Below, in pieces: positions 1-8,289 of a stretch of 13,877 nt of DNA. This DNA comes from Cyclostephanos tholiformis (Eukaryota; Bacillariophyta; Thalassiosirophyceae; Thalassiosirales; Thalassiosiraceae). Both the position numbers and the translations under genes were made by a program. The stretch's first letter is position 1. Every line of letters starts with the position of its first letter. Below the pieces are notes generated by a model. That model searched no databases, was not told the origin of the DNA, and was given only the letters and a program-made list of their open reading frames with translations. The stretch covers positions 1 through 13,877 of the forward strand of contig JALLPB010001054.1 of the NCBI GenBank assembly GCA_036939975.1, read 5' to 3'.

Positions 1-257
1 CTCCATCGAATAGGGGTTGGGCTCAATTGAGTGACCTCCCCGGCCACGGCCATTACGACTACCCTATTGCCATAGGTATATTTCCTCAAGGGTAAAGGGG
101 GGAGGTAGACGGCATCATTGTCATCATTGTTGTTGTCGTCATCTGCCAACGATGGTGATGATGATGCAGTGTCAGCCGGGGGAGGTTTTGGGTGGTAGGT
201 CCATGCATTGGCACGACAACATTGCATGCCTACATTGGACCATGTCCTTTTGGTCAA
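1..257 (-). CDS. Partial hypothetical protein, runs off the left edge
   Basis: The minus strand is open for 85 codons from just after a TGA (plus positions 258-260) to the window edge. The first ATG in frame is at 227-225 and gives 75 residues before the edge. The product is not recognised. It starts with a Cys-containing stretch (MQCCRANAW), then a proline-rich part (PKPPP), a serine patch, a strongly acidic-polar run (DDDNNNDDND), and then ordinary mixed sequence (RKYTYGNRVVVMAVAGEV). That last part looks like real protein rather than simple repeat translation. Sequence upstream of the TGA is also open in a different frame, so this may be an exon, a frameshifted gene or chance. The carboxyl end lies outside the window, so function and completeness cannot be judged. 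Confidence 0.35.
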   Translation of the reverse strand, partial: MTKRTWSNVGMQCCRANAWTYHPKPPPADTASSSPSLADDDNNNDDNDAVYLPPLPLRKYTYGNRVVVMAVAGEVTQLSPTPIRW

Positions 258-880
258 TCATGATGAGAACAATAAGGACAATGACATCTGCAACATTGTC
301 ATGTCACTGTCGGCCCATTGTCCATGGAGGAGGATGGTGCTTGTGAGCATGGATATGCCATCATTTTCATTAAAGCAAAAAAATATTTATTTTATTAATC
401 ACAGATGGTTAGACTTTGAAGCCGAGGTGTTCACATTGCATCATTGACTTTGGCCCTCCTGAAGGTTGCTCTGTCATTGTCCGTCGCGGCAACGGTGGTG
501 GTAGTTGCCCCATGTGGAGCGAACCAATGACAGCACCAGCATCACCTCCGACCTTTATGCCATTGTCATTGTCCCTATTGTCATCCTTGCCATCATCCTT
601 GTTGCTGTCCTTGTATCATCCACTTGCTTGACCCTCTCCCTGTTTCCATCATCCTCTGCATCAGGAGTGATCAGCAAGACCATATTGATGGGACATCCAA
701 TATCATATTGCCATGCCCCATAGTTAGATCATTTTTCAAATATTAGAAGGGGATATAATGAATATTTATGTACTATGTATTAGTTGGGCTTAATTTTTGT
801 ATTGATTCCTAGGTATGTAGAAGGGAGCAACACAAAAAATAATACTGGTTCCTGTGTATGTGTGAAACAAAAAAACGTTT
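258..880. other. Low-complexity and AT-rich stretch without a supported gene
   Basis: Much of 258-720 consists of imperfect CATTGTC / CATCCTTG units. These give short hydrophobic reading frames (Ile/Val/Leu-rich around 505-723) on the plus strand. The frames depend on the repeats and on non-ATG starts, so I do not call a gene. Positions 720-880 are AT-rich with nothing recognisable. Confidence 0.5.
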
Positions 881-985
881 TCATCATTTTGGTTTTGGAT
901 GGGTGCAAAGCATAATTGTTTATCACAATTTTTAAGTGAGAAACAATTATGCTTTGCATCCATCCAAACTAATTTGGATGATGCA
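881..985. repeat. Long palindrome / hairpin (MITE-like or fold-back)
   Basis: The inner arms 894-921 and 941-968 are inverted copies over 28 bp with a single difference (G903 against T959). That difference would be a G-U pair in a transcript, so an RNA arm would be fully paired. The loop is 19 nt (922-940). Beyond the inner arms, 881-893 and 969-985 pair again imperfectly (CATCAT.. against ..GATGATG), which extends the palindrome to about 105 bp. No clean flanking target duplication was seen. It could be a tiny fold-back transposon or a small-RNA precursor. Confidence 0.75.
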
Positions 986-1583
986 ACTATACTACATTTA
1001 GTTTTTTTTCATAAGTATTTATTTTTACTCTAACTATGATACTCAATTGATACACTTACCCGGTGCAGCTACCATACCTACCTTCTCAAAAACATGGTGA
1101 CCATGGCAACCCTCCCCCCACAAAACCAAGCCAAAAATAGATGAAGACTAAATCTTCATAGGCAAAAAAGATGGATAACTGGGGTTAGTGCGCATCATTA
1201 CGATGCAGTGGCTCCATGAAAATGCACTAGAATTACCTTTAAAAAACTCACCTTTAGTCAGCAAGCATGCTGCACCACCACCTGTAGAAAATAGTCCATA
1301 AAATAAAGAAATAGTTAGTTATGCAAAAAAATACATCACCGTGTTGCGACGATTGATATTGATTGTGCAATGTACGGTGATCAGACTCACCTTAAAAATT
1401 AGAGATGTTGGAGGGTGGCGAGGTGGGGGGACCATGATGGTCATTCCTATGTTTTTTTATGGTTGTGAGTAGTTTGTTTTTTGGTGTGCAATGGTGGTTG
1501 GTTGTTGAGACTCCACTGTTGGTCACAGGCTTACAAATATAAGTCCTACATACGTAGGGTTTAGTATCGAAGATAGACTCTGA
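986..1583. other. AT-rich stretch without a supported gene
   Basis: No coding signal is convincing. The only local structure is a short inverted repeat, ATCACCGT (from 1335) against ACGGTGAT (ending 1382), with partial pairing continuing inward. A minus-strand frame over 1392-1652 is mostly translation of the GT run (His-Thr repeats) and is not called. Confidence 0.5.
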
Positions 1584-1672
1584 TTTCATATATATAAAAG
1601 ATTCAAGTGCCGTGTGTGTGTGTGTTTGTGTGTGTGTTTGTGTGTGTACCATAAATATTTGATCGTAGATCA
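1584..1672 (+). repeat. Helitron-like 5' terminal module with (GT)n run
   Basis: The module reads TTTCATATATATA, then a short spacer, a GT-rich run (about 1612-1647, interrupted by TTT), then ACCATAAATATTTGATCGTA. The same order recurs at 12724-12813 in the same orientation: TTTCATATATATA, GATT..AGTG.CG, a G/T-rich run, then ACCGTAAATATT.GAT.GTA. A start of TC followed by TATATATAAAAG and a GT/CCGT tract is, from memory, common at Helitron 5' ends. The family assignment is inference; the shared module is directly visible. Confidence 0.5.
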
Positions 1673-1793
1673 GCGGTATTTATCATATAATTGTAACACA
1701 AACCCACAACGAAACGCACAACCAGCTTGAGCCGCGACCACTCAGTGGCTTTTCCCTCTCTCTTCATTGGTAGAGCGGCGGCGCCATCAAATC

Positions 1794-1958
1794 ATGGCGC
1801 CACAGCTCCCCAACGCCATGCGCAGGCTGCGAGCTGTCGGACTTGTGTTCGCTGTCGTCGGGGTTTGCTCGCTTGGAGGGGCAAAATTAGAGGGGCTGAA
1901 AAATAGAGCGGAAAGGGGAGATGCCTGGGCCTTAGGGTGGCCGCCATTTTGCATATAA
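1794..1958 (+). CDS. Possible small ORF or first exon with signal-peptide-like start
   Basis: An ATG at 1794 opens 54 codons to TAA at 1956-1958. The stretch is clearly more GC-rich than its surroundings. The N-terminus has basic residues (MRRLRAVG at residues 9-16) followed by a hydrophobic run (LVFAVVGVC, residues 17-25) and small residues (SLGGA). That pattern resembles a signal peptide or anchor. Residues after 30 look unremarkable (KLEGLKNRAERGDAWALGW). The ATG sits in a good purine-rich or CA-rich context, about 120 bp after the Helitron-like module. It could be a captured 5' exon inside a non-autonomous Helitron, a real small gene, or chance. No homologue is recognised. Confidence 0.2.
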   Translation: MAPQLPNAMRRLRAVGLVFAVVGVCSLGGAKLEGLKNRAERGDAWALGWPPFCI

Positions 1959-2195
1959 CATGCAACAATCAATTGAGATTCAGCATGGATGATGGAGGGT
2001 TATTCGGGGATGACGCGCAGCTGTGGCGGAACGTGTGGGGGGACGCCGTGTTGTTGGTTCGGTCGTTTAACTAAATCGACAAAAATTAAGAGAGAGGGGG
2101 ATGGGGTCATGGCCATAGGTGGCCGTCATTATACCGGGGGACACAACAACCAACCAAAAGTCGGTGTCGCCCGGGGGAGAGACATCGGATAAGGC

Positions 2196-2955
2196 GTGAG
2201 ACTGCAGCGGGAGGCGTTTTGCAATCATTTGGTGGCGACAAATCAGGCGACAAAAAATATAAAAATTAAAATACGTCGCGGCCTTGATGGCTGCAAATCA
2301 ACATGAAAAACGCAACAATCAACCAAAAATGAGTGGCCTTGACGGACGGGGAATAGAATGGGACGAGAGAACGATGAGGGGCAATTTAATTGGGTAAAAA
2401 ATAAAGTAGTATTGTAAGGTAGGTACACACTAATTACTATCGATTGTTTTGGGGGCAATCGAGTTGGGTGGGGGGGGGAACTTGGTAAAATCCATCAATT
2501 AATTAAATTATTTTTTTTCTCCGCCGATTTACAAAATGAAATAAATTCCTTCGACACAGCCATTGACCATTCCATCGCGGAGGTGCTACCGTGAGGGTTG
2601 CGGCGGAACGTACGGGAGGGGCATTTCACAATCGTTTGGCGGCGCGACGAAAAATATAAAAATAAAAATACGTCGCTGCCTTAGATGGCTTCGAAACAAC
2701 ATGAAAAATGCAACAATCATCCAAAAACCAGCGGCCTTGACGGACGGGAGATGGAATGGGACGAGAGAACAATGGTGGGCGCAGAGGGGACGTGATTCAA
2801 TCGTTTTGGGGGCAATCAAGTTGGGCGGGTGGGGGAAAGTTAGATAAAATCCATCAATTTATTAAATTATTATTTTTCTCCGCCGATTTACAAACTGAAA
2901 TAAAATCCTTCGACGCAGCCATCAACCACCCCATCGCGGAGGTGCTACCGGGAGG
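2196..2955. repeat. Two-copy direct repeat (~395 bp and ~365 bp)
   Basis: Copy A (2196-2590) and copy B (2591-2955) share ordered blocks: GTGAG..GC.GCGG, CAATC.TTTGG.GGCG, ATACGTCGC, GGCCTTGACGGACGG, GAATGGGACGAGAGAAC, AATCCATCAATT, CTCCGCCGATTTACAAA and CCATCGCGGAGGTGCTACCG. Spacing between matching blocks falls from about 397 to 359 bp because copy A has ~38 extra bases near 2380-2440. A weaker third relative may lie upstream (about 1990-2195). Short ORFs on both strands here are by-products of the repeat. Confidence 0.8.
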
Positions 2956-2991
2956 GACGAGAGAACAACGGGGGGTGCAGGGAATAATTGT

Positions 2992-3047
2992 AACTTACCA
3001 TTAACTGTTACCATTAGCTGTTAATTGCAATTGCAAAACAACTGCCA
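2992..3047. repeat. TAACTG-type short array A
   Basis: Consecutive degenerate units around TTACCATTAACTG, TTACCATTAGCTG, TTAATTGCAATTGC. This is the first of three patches in 3 kb built on the same roughly 10-bp word. Confidence 0.6.
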
Positions 3048-3201
3048 CAATACAAGTAGGGGCATAAGTTTGCATCTACACTTTGCCTTAGTCCAACATT
3101 ATACTCCATGAACCACATCAGCGAGCTTTAAACAACACTAACCATAACTCATATCTGCTAAAAATATTTTTATCTCTGGTGTAATGAGGATTGTCTTCTT
3201 A

Positions 3202-3375
3202 TGGGGCTAGGAATAGTGTTGTAGAAACGCCGTCGAGCGTGACTCCTGGGGGAAGTCCAGAGATGAATTGCTGTGTCGCTTCCAAAATAAAGGAGGACTT
3301 CACCACATTTCTGGAGATGCACCCCTTGAAACACAAATCCTCCTCACTTATATAAAGAAGGTTATGGTAGAATGG
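3202..3375 (-). pseudogene. Possible coding scrap (58 open codons, no start)
   Basis: On the minus strand the frame is open from after a TGA (plus 3376-3378) to a TAA (plus 3199-3201). It encodes a fragment that looks protein-like (for example KSSFILEATQQFISGLPPGV) without low complexity. There is no convincing ATG, and a second minus-strand frame is also open across most of it, which weakens the case. It lies between TAACTG arrays A and B. I do not recognise a family. It may be a captured exon or an old transposon fragment. Confidence 0.2.
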
Positions 3376-3380
3376 TCACC

Positions 3381-3487
3381 AGTAACTGCATTTAACTGCC
3401 ATTAACTGCAATTACCTTCAATTCACTGCCATTAACTGCCATTAACTGCAATTCACTGCAATTAACTGCAATTAACTGCAAGTAATC
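3381..3487. repeat. 10-bp-period TAACTG array B
   Basis: About ten consecutive 10-bp units of the form (C/A)(C/A)ATTAACTG, with CATTAACTGC, AATTAACTGC and AATTCACTGC as variants. The period equals one DNA helical turn, so the TAACTG cores fall on one face of the duplex. Confidence 0.85.
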
Positions 3488-3634
3488 TACGTACGTACTA
3501 TGGTGTGGCGCAACCCAAGCTCCAATCCTTCCGTGGGATCAAGCCTGAAGCCCAGACCATCACTTCCTATCCGACGAAGTGGCAACTATCACAAACCGGG
3601 AACACAAAATTGAAAAACAAATTATCTCGTTAGA

Positions 3635-3765
3635 TGTAACTGTACCAGCCTTTGCCATTAACTGTAACTGTTAACTGTACCATTAACTGTTGCCATTAAC
3701 TGTAACTGAATAACTGTACCAGCCTTCATCATTAACTGTAACTGTATAACTGTACCAGCCTTTGG
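3635..3765. repeat. TAACTG array C with nested ~20-bp unit
   Basis: Repeated TAACTGTACCAGCCTT segments (three copies) are interleaved with CATTAACTGTAACTG runs. It is the same core word as arrays A and B but with TGTA spacers and less regular phasing. Confidence 0.75.
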
Positions 3766-3783
3766 CATTTATCGGCTTGCGGA

Positions 3784-3817
3784 GGATTTGATGTATCTAT
3801 CAAATCCGACTTCCTAG
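3784..3817 (+). other. Hairpin followed by CTAG (candidate Helitron 3' end)
   Basis: GGATTTGA (3784-3791) pairs perfectly with TCAAATCC (3800-3807) across an 8-nt loop. Six bases later comes CTAG (3814-3817). Helitrons typically end with a short hairpin and then CTRR about 10 bases on. The arms here are short and AT-rich and the next base is C rather than T, so this is only a candidate partner for the 5' module at 1584. Confidence 0.2.
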
Positions 3818-4579
3818 CGGAGCGGTACAATTTTGTTCGAACATATCAAATATCAAAATGAAACACATATCATACACTCATGGTTAAGTGACCGTCCATA
3901 CAGTCTGTCCTTGGGATGAAGAGCCGCAGGCCCTATCGGCTTGTTGTAGTAAAAGTAGATAGAGGATATTAGAACTAACTCTGATGGCCCAATAAAGTGC
4001 ATACATGTATAGAGCTTGACCTGACGGTCACATCACTACTTGGGACTGTCATCATCCGACATCATTTTGACTGTCAAAATTGTGCCCATCTTCACCTAGT
4101 GCACACTTAGAACCCTGACAACAAAATGTGATACAACACGTGAAGGATCAACTTTTTTGACAGAATTGCTTTGCATAATCCATTTCAACACTATACAACC
4201 CAAATCCAAACATGATAAGAAAGAGTGCCACACATCAGAAGAAGGTCGATTCTGCCGTCTGGACCCTCCAGACCACCACTGGTGTCAATGTCCCAGGGGC
4301 CATGATTCTGGCTGGATTTTCAAAGTTGGACAGCACAAGCAAACAAGAACTGATGGAAAGTTGTTTTCATTGGCATTGACAACTCACCATCATTGTCCAA
4401 CTTAACCTCTGACAACAATGCATCACCACCTACTACTATGATGACCACAACGGCATCGTCATCCTCCGCCCCGACAAACCCCAAGCCAAAAAGAAAGCAG
4501 ATCAAGCCGACTGCATCTGCTGTCTGCTGTCCAACAATGGCAGGTTAACAACCTTGCCACAAAAAAGCGCAAGTCTGAT
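3818..4579. other. Unique-looking intergenic sequence, no supported gene
   Basis: Short open frames (for example 4157-4405 plus and 4320-4505 minus) have no recognisable domain, use non-ATG starts or overlap each other. The stretch 4350-4560 is rich in CATCA / ACAAC words. I see no repeat shared with the rest of the window. Confidence 0.5.
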
Positions 4580-4585
4580 GCAAAC
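4580..4585. repeat. Candidate target-site duplication, left copy (GCAAAC)
   Basis: Identical to 11978-11983, which directly follows the 3' LTR. The match supports the LTR boundaries chosen here. Confidence 0.5.
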
Positions 4586-4874
4586 TGCAGTACCCATCTT
4601 GCTTCTGTGTAGACTTATATGGGTAGTCACACAAGTGTTTGGTCTGCACATCGATTTTACCTAATACTTATTAAGTATAGTATGATGTGATCAACTACTA
4701 TAGATATTCTCATATTTGTAGTATATACGGTAGATACCAAGGCACACTAAACCACTGGCCCTAGTTAGTGGGATTCATCAGAATCATCAGTTATCAGACA
4801 ACCCTTGTGGGATACCTCAATCTGCTTCACATCGTAGATTCTATGGATCTAAAGCTCATAATTTTATTATCTCA
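4586..4874 (+). repeat. 5' LTR
   Basis: It starts TGCAGTACCC and ends TCTCA, giving TG...CA termini. It aligns along its length with 11657-11977, for example TGGGTAGTCACACAAG, ACTACTATAGATATTC, GGTAGATACCAAGG, AGAATCATCAGTT and ATCTAAAGCTCATAATTTT. It is about 32 bp shorter than the 3' LTR because of one internal indel. Some similarity continues past 4874 (CTACATTAATAGCAC against CTACATTATTATCAC), so the right boundary is not fully certain. Confidence 0.8.
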
Positions 4875-5040
4875 ACAAATCTCTCCATCTACATTAATAG
4901 CACACTGCAATTACAGCTTTACCTTAGAACAGGAAGCAAAAGCTGACCAGTTCAACAACAACAACTATGGCATCTGTTTACAAAATTGATGCTTCACTTT
5001 TAGGGTCAGAAAACCTGGACCAAAAAGACACCCCTGGGCA

Positions 5041-6041
5041 ATGTCTAAAAGTTGTAGAGCAATAATCTTCACAACAAACAAAAGGCCAAAATTCATAAGG
5101 ATTCAGGCCAATTTGGAATCAAGATCACCCTCAATCGAACAATCAATGACTTTGTTGCGGAGTGGCAAAAGTGATCTGGACTATGCGGGGTCCTTCCTGG
5201 AGTTCGAAAATGTACTCCAGGGTCGGTACTTAACTGATTGAAAACAGGTGCTTCATGAGCACTTTCCAGAACCTGTTGATCTAAAGATGGCTCCGCTGGA
5301 GCACGATTGCTCCTTGGCAACCAAATTTGATCAAGCGATCGATCTTTTCTGATCAAAATTCTCAACAAAAAGATGCCCCAGAATTGTTAGTACATCTACT
5401 TGGCTCCAGGCGGCAACCATGTTTTCCATAAGGAGCTCATGGTGATATGGATGGATAATCTCCATCATTTCCAGGAGCTTCCGTGCATCACCAAAAAGCT
5501 CCCAGAGGGTAACATTTTGGTGCCAAACAAAGCCTTACAGGTGGTATGGCTCTATATGAGGTTCCACAAGAGCAACTGTGCCAAATTCATTCGCAGTGGG
5601 AACAAGCTCAGCAAAGAGACATTGCAGTCCCTCGCAGAATACTTCCAGAGTATTCACGATGTGCAAGTTTGCAATTGCTCTCTTCAGCAACAGAGAGATG
5701 ACCAGATTTGCCAATCAACCAGTCGTGAGATGCGTAGTGACTTGGAGAAAAGGTATCATGACAAGTTGAGTCATTATTCCTACAGTCATGACAAACAACA
5801 GAATGCATACAACAAATGTGGATGTGAGGACAATTCAAAACAAGTTGTAAACATGAGCAGTCATGAACAATACAGCACTCGTCACCCTGAAAAGGATCTG
5901 TGTGGCGACCGCGTCCCTTCAATGCAAAACAACAAGGATTTTAAACCCTGTCATTTGCATGGAGCAGAATCCAAGCATTCACATGACAAGTGCAGGTGTC
6001 ATCAAAAAAATGCAAGCGCAACAAACACACTGTGTTTCTAA
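5041..6041 (+). pseudogene. gag: gag remnant of the Ty3 element
   Basis: Gag forms the particle that packages the element's RNA. The best-kept part is open from 5391 to 6041 (after a TAG at 5388-5390). Near its end it has a zinc-knuckle-like motif: in the 213-residue frame beginning at 5400, C184-x2-H187-x5-H193-x4-C198, with further Cys and His at 200-201. This resembles the atypical CxxH knuckle of algal Gypsy gags rather than the retroviral CCHC. Before it lie a segment with LSKETLQSLAEYF (likely helical) and a polar Ser/His/Gln linker. Upstream, 5041-5241 starts with an ATG and contains FENVLQGRYLTD, which looks like the N-terminal half in another frame. At least two stops or frameshifts separate the pieces. 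Identification rests on position and the knuckle; capsid folds cannot be confirmed by eye. Confidence 0.65.
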
Positions 6042-6769
6042 ATTAAAAAATGAGGACACTATGCACATTTTACTGACAGTCATCATCACAGCAGTGGGGA
6101 CAAATCCCCAGGCAAATACAAGTCTCCCATGCCAAGCAATGGGTAAGTCAATGACAAATGGAGTGATGGCAGCAGAGCCACTTTGAATTATCATCTTGAT
6201 ATTTTTCCTAACACTACAAAAAAGTGGAGGTTGGTTGAGGCTACAGATGTGGGTCACAAGTCCCCAGAACACAAAACACTTGTGGAGCCTGATTTGGGAA
6301 TCACTAAGAAACACTCCCAGAAAAAATGCTCCCAAGAAGCTTTGCCCCTCAAAATTGGATGGTGATCTTCTAAATCTCCATGACAATGATGTCATGAGTG
6401 ATGGTCTGTTCTTCACTAATTCTGAAGATGATGGCGCATTTGGATTTGACAATTGATGGTCCACACCAGTGGAACTAGGAAAATGTACTGAGATTGTACT
6501 GCCTTAGGAAATGTACTGTATGAAACCAAAATCAGTAATAAATTGTCTAAGATTAAGAAATCAGACACCCTTTTCAACACTAAGTTTACATCCCCTTCCA
6601 CTGGGAATGCACCTAACAAAGCAAATATTATTCATCATTGTTACATGGCTGAAGAAGTCCATGTTAACTCAACAAAAATTCCTCTCAGAATAGGAATGTA
6701 ACTCCAGTGACTATCATGGTAGCAGATACCATTGGCACAATAGGATCCAGATGATTACTTTAAGTCTAA
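6042..6769 (+). pseudogene. Decayed gag-pro linker region
   Basis: This interval lies between the zinc-knuckle frame and the protease active site and should encode the end of gag or the start of pol. Short protein-like fragments switch frame repeatedly (for example 6183-6365 and a Ser/Asp/Gly stretch near 6380-6450). No domain can be named. Stops occur in all three plus frames. Confidence 0.4.
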
Positions 6770-7201
6770 TTTGATTCTGGTTCAACCACAACCTTGATAA
6801 ATGAAAGATGTTTACCAAGGAAATGTCAACCATGTAAAACATCTCAGAGCAGGATGGTAACCACACTGGCAGGTTCTTACCAATCATCAGGAATGGTAGG
6901 AAGGCGTAATTTAGACTACCTGAGCTTCATAAGAACAACAATATTGAGCAGTAAAAATCTCTCATATTTGAATCAGACACCAAGAAATATGATGTGACAT
7001 TGGGTGCTGACTTCTTAACCAAAACTGGTATTGATGTTAAATACAGCACAAGCACCATAGAATGGTTCAAAAGTGCATTACCACTAAGAGATCCACACCA
7101 ATTAAAGGACAAAGATTTTGCAGCATGGCAAAAATCATTGAAATTCAACAAGAAGTTGAATTCTTTGGCATGGATTGGTATCAACCTGCTATGCAGTCAG
7201 G
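6770..7201 (+). pseudogene. pol: Aspartic protease domain of pol (broken)
   Basis: The protease cuts the Gag-Pol polyprotein. The catalytic motif is visible as FDSGST, with Asp-Ser-Gly at 6773-6781, directly after a TAA (6767-6769). The same frame continues with LINERCLPRK and a Ser/Thr-rich stretch up to about 6900. After a frameshift, another frame gives YDVTLGADFLTKTGIDVKYS (about 6985-7045). This matches the conserved hydrophobic-Gly-x-Asp-Phe-Leu region at the C-terminal end of Ty3-type proteases (usually ILGxDFL). The segment then continues toward the RT with DPHQLKDKDFAAWQ and, after another shift, FFGMDWY. An internal TAA near 6950 and at least two frameshifts make the domain non-functional. 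Confidence 0.75.
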
Positions 7202-7318
7202 ACACTAGATGCAAAATATGAAAAGGTTCAAATTAAGGATGTTGTATGCCATCTAGAACACCTGAACATACAGCAAAAGAATGATATAAAACAAGTTTTG
7301 AGTGAGTTCACCTAACAT

Positions 7319-7946
7319 TTTGATGGTACTCTAGGAGTCTATTCACATCAAAAGTTCCACATTGAATTGGAACCAAATGCAAAGCCAAAACATGCCAGGC
7401 CTTATCCAGTGCCTGTGATTTACATAGAAGCATTCAAAAAAGAATTGATGCATCTTTGTTCAATAGGTGTACTATCAGTACAAAGGCAAGTGAATGGGCT
7501 TCTCCCACTTTTATTGCACCCAAAAAGATGGCAGAGTTTGCTGGGTCAGTGACCTAAAGGAATTAAACAAAGTGGTTTGAAGGAGACAATATCCTCTACC
7601 AATAATTCAGGACATCTTGAGAAGACATCCTGGATATGCAATATTATACATTTGAACTCAATGATGAGTCAAAAGATCTTTGCACCATTGCAACACCATT
7701 TGGTAAATTTAAATACAATATATTACCTATGGGACTCAAATGTTCCTCTGATTATGCCCAAGAGGTTATGGAAAATATACTCAGAGATATTTCCAAAACT
7801 GAAGTCTATATTGATGATATAGGAGTCTTCACCAACTGTATGAAAGTGCTTTGCATAGTACTTAAGAAACTACAAGATAATGGTTTCACAATTAACCCAT
7901 TGAAATACAAATGGGCAGTTAAGGAGATTGGTTAGGCTAATGGTTA
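7319..7946 (+). pseudogene. pol: Reverse transcriptase of pol, 5' part (broken, interrupted)
   Basis: The RT copies element RNA into DNA. The reading starts around DGTLGVYSHQKFHIELE and has the ARPYPVP motif (near 7390-7420), followed by GVLS. After a frameshift come the remains of an SDLKELNK motif (near 7545-7570) and PLPIIQDILRR (near 7592-7625). Motif A is LDMQYYTF, with the first catalytic Asp at 7633-7635. About eight residues normally before motif A appear deleted. The best frame (7636-7935) holds CTIATPFGKFKYNILPMGLK and motif C YIDD at 7807-7818, so all three catalytic Asp codons survive. The gene then breaks at WAVKE: about 4 bp are missing, a TAA sits where an aromatic codon is expected, and the Harbinger-like element inserts at TTA 7944-7946. 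The rest of RT resumes at 9524. Confidence 0.9.
7944..7946. repeat. Target-site duplication TTA, left copy
   Basis: TTA precedes the left TIR and is repeated at 9524-9526 after the right TIR. In the RT frame this is one Leu codon of a WL-TP junction, now present twice. Confidence 0.85.
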
Positions 7947-7965
7947 GGCCAATGCTTACAGCCTA
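7947..7965 (+). repeat. Left terminal inverted repeat
   Basis: Pairs with 9505-9523 over 19 bp; mismatches at the 3rd and 16th positions. Confidence 0.85.
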
Positions 7966-8063
7966 TGAATTATTTTCCACTTTTCTCTGATTTTTGACGT
8001 ATGTAGGCTTTGTACCGCTTGGCAAATAATTGGGTAAATTTAGCAACTTTTATTTTTTTTCAA

Positions 8064-8162
8064 GATTCTGTAGATGCTAAAAAGTTTTGTACATTTACAG
8101 AATTGTTTTTTGATTCCATAGATCCTACAAAATTTTGTTTTGCCTACAGAATTTGGTTTTTT
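8064..8162. repeat. 48/51-bp direct duplication inside the DNA transposon
   Basis: GATTCTGTAGATGCTA... (from 8064) is followed by GATTCCATAGATCCTA... (from 8112), each running through TTTTGT..., ACAGAATT and a T-run. The copies are diverged but collinear. A plus-strand ORF here (8010-8378) owes its content to this duplication. Confidence 0.6.
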
Positions 8163-8289
8163 GTTTTTGCAGCCAATTCCTCTTTATGTCGATTGGGGGA
8201 GTCCAGGAATCTCTTTCCCAGATGCTCAGAAGTGAACAACAAGATGAGTGACAAAAATGGGTTGCTGGCAGCATCCTCCCCTCTTTCTG

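Noticed and set aside
152..723. Several short plus-strand ORFs, including an Ile/Val-rich hydrophobic one
   Set aside because: They arise from CATTGTC-type repeats, overlap in different frames and mostly lack ATG starts. A minus-strand frame explains 1-257 better.
2563..3004. ORFs in the two-copy repeat
   Set aside because: Frames on both strands overlap and are not preserved between the two repeat copies.
4157..4505. Short ORFs upstream of the 5' LTR as genes
   Set aside because: Non-ATG starts, opposite-strand overlap, no recognisable domain.
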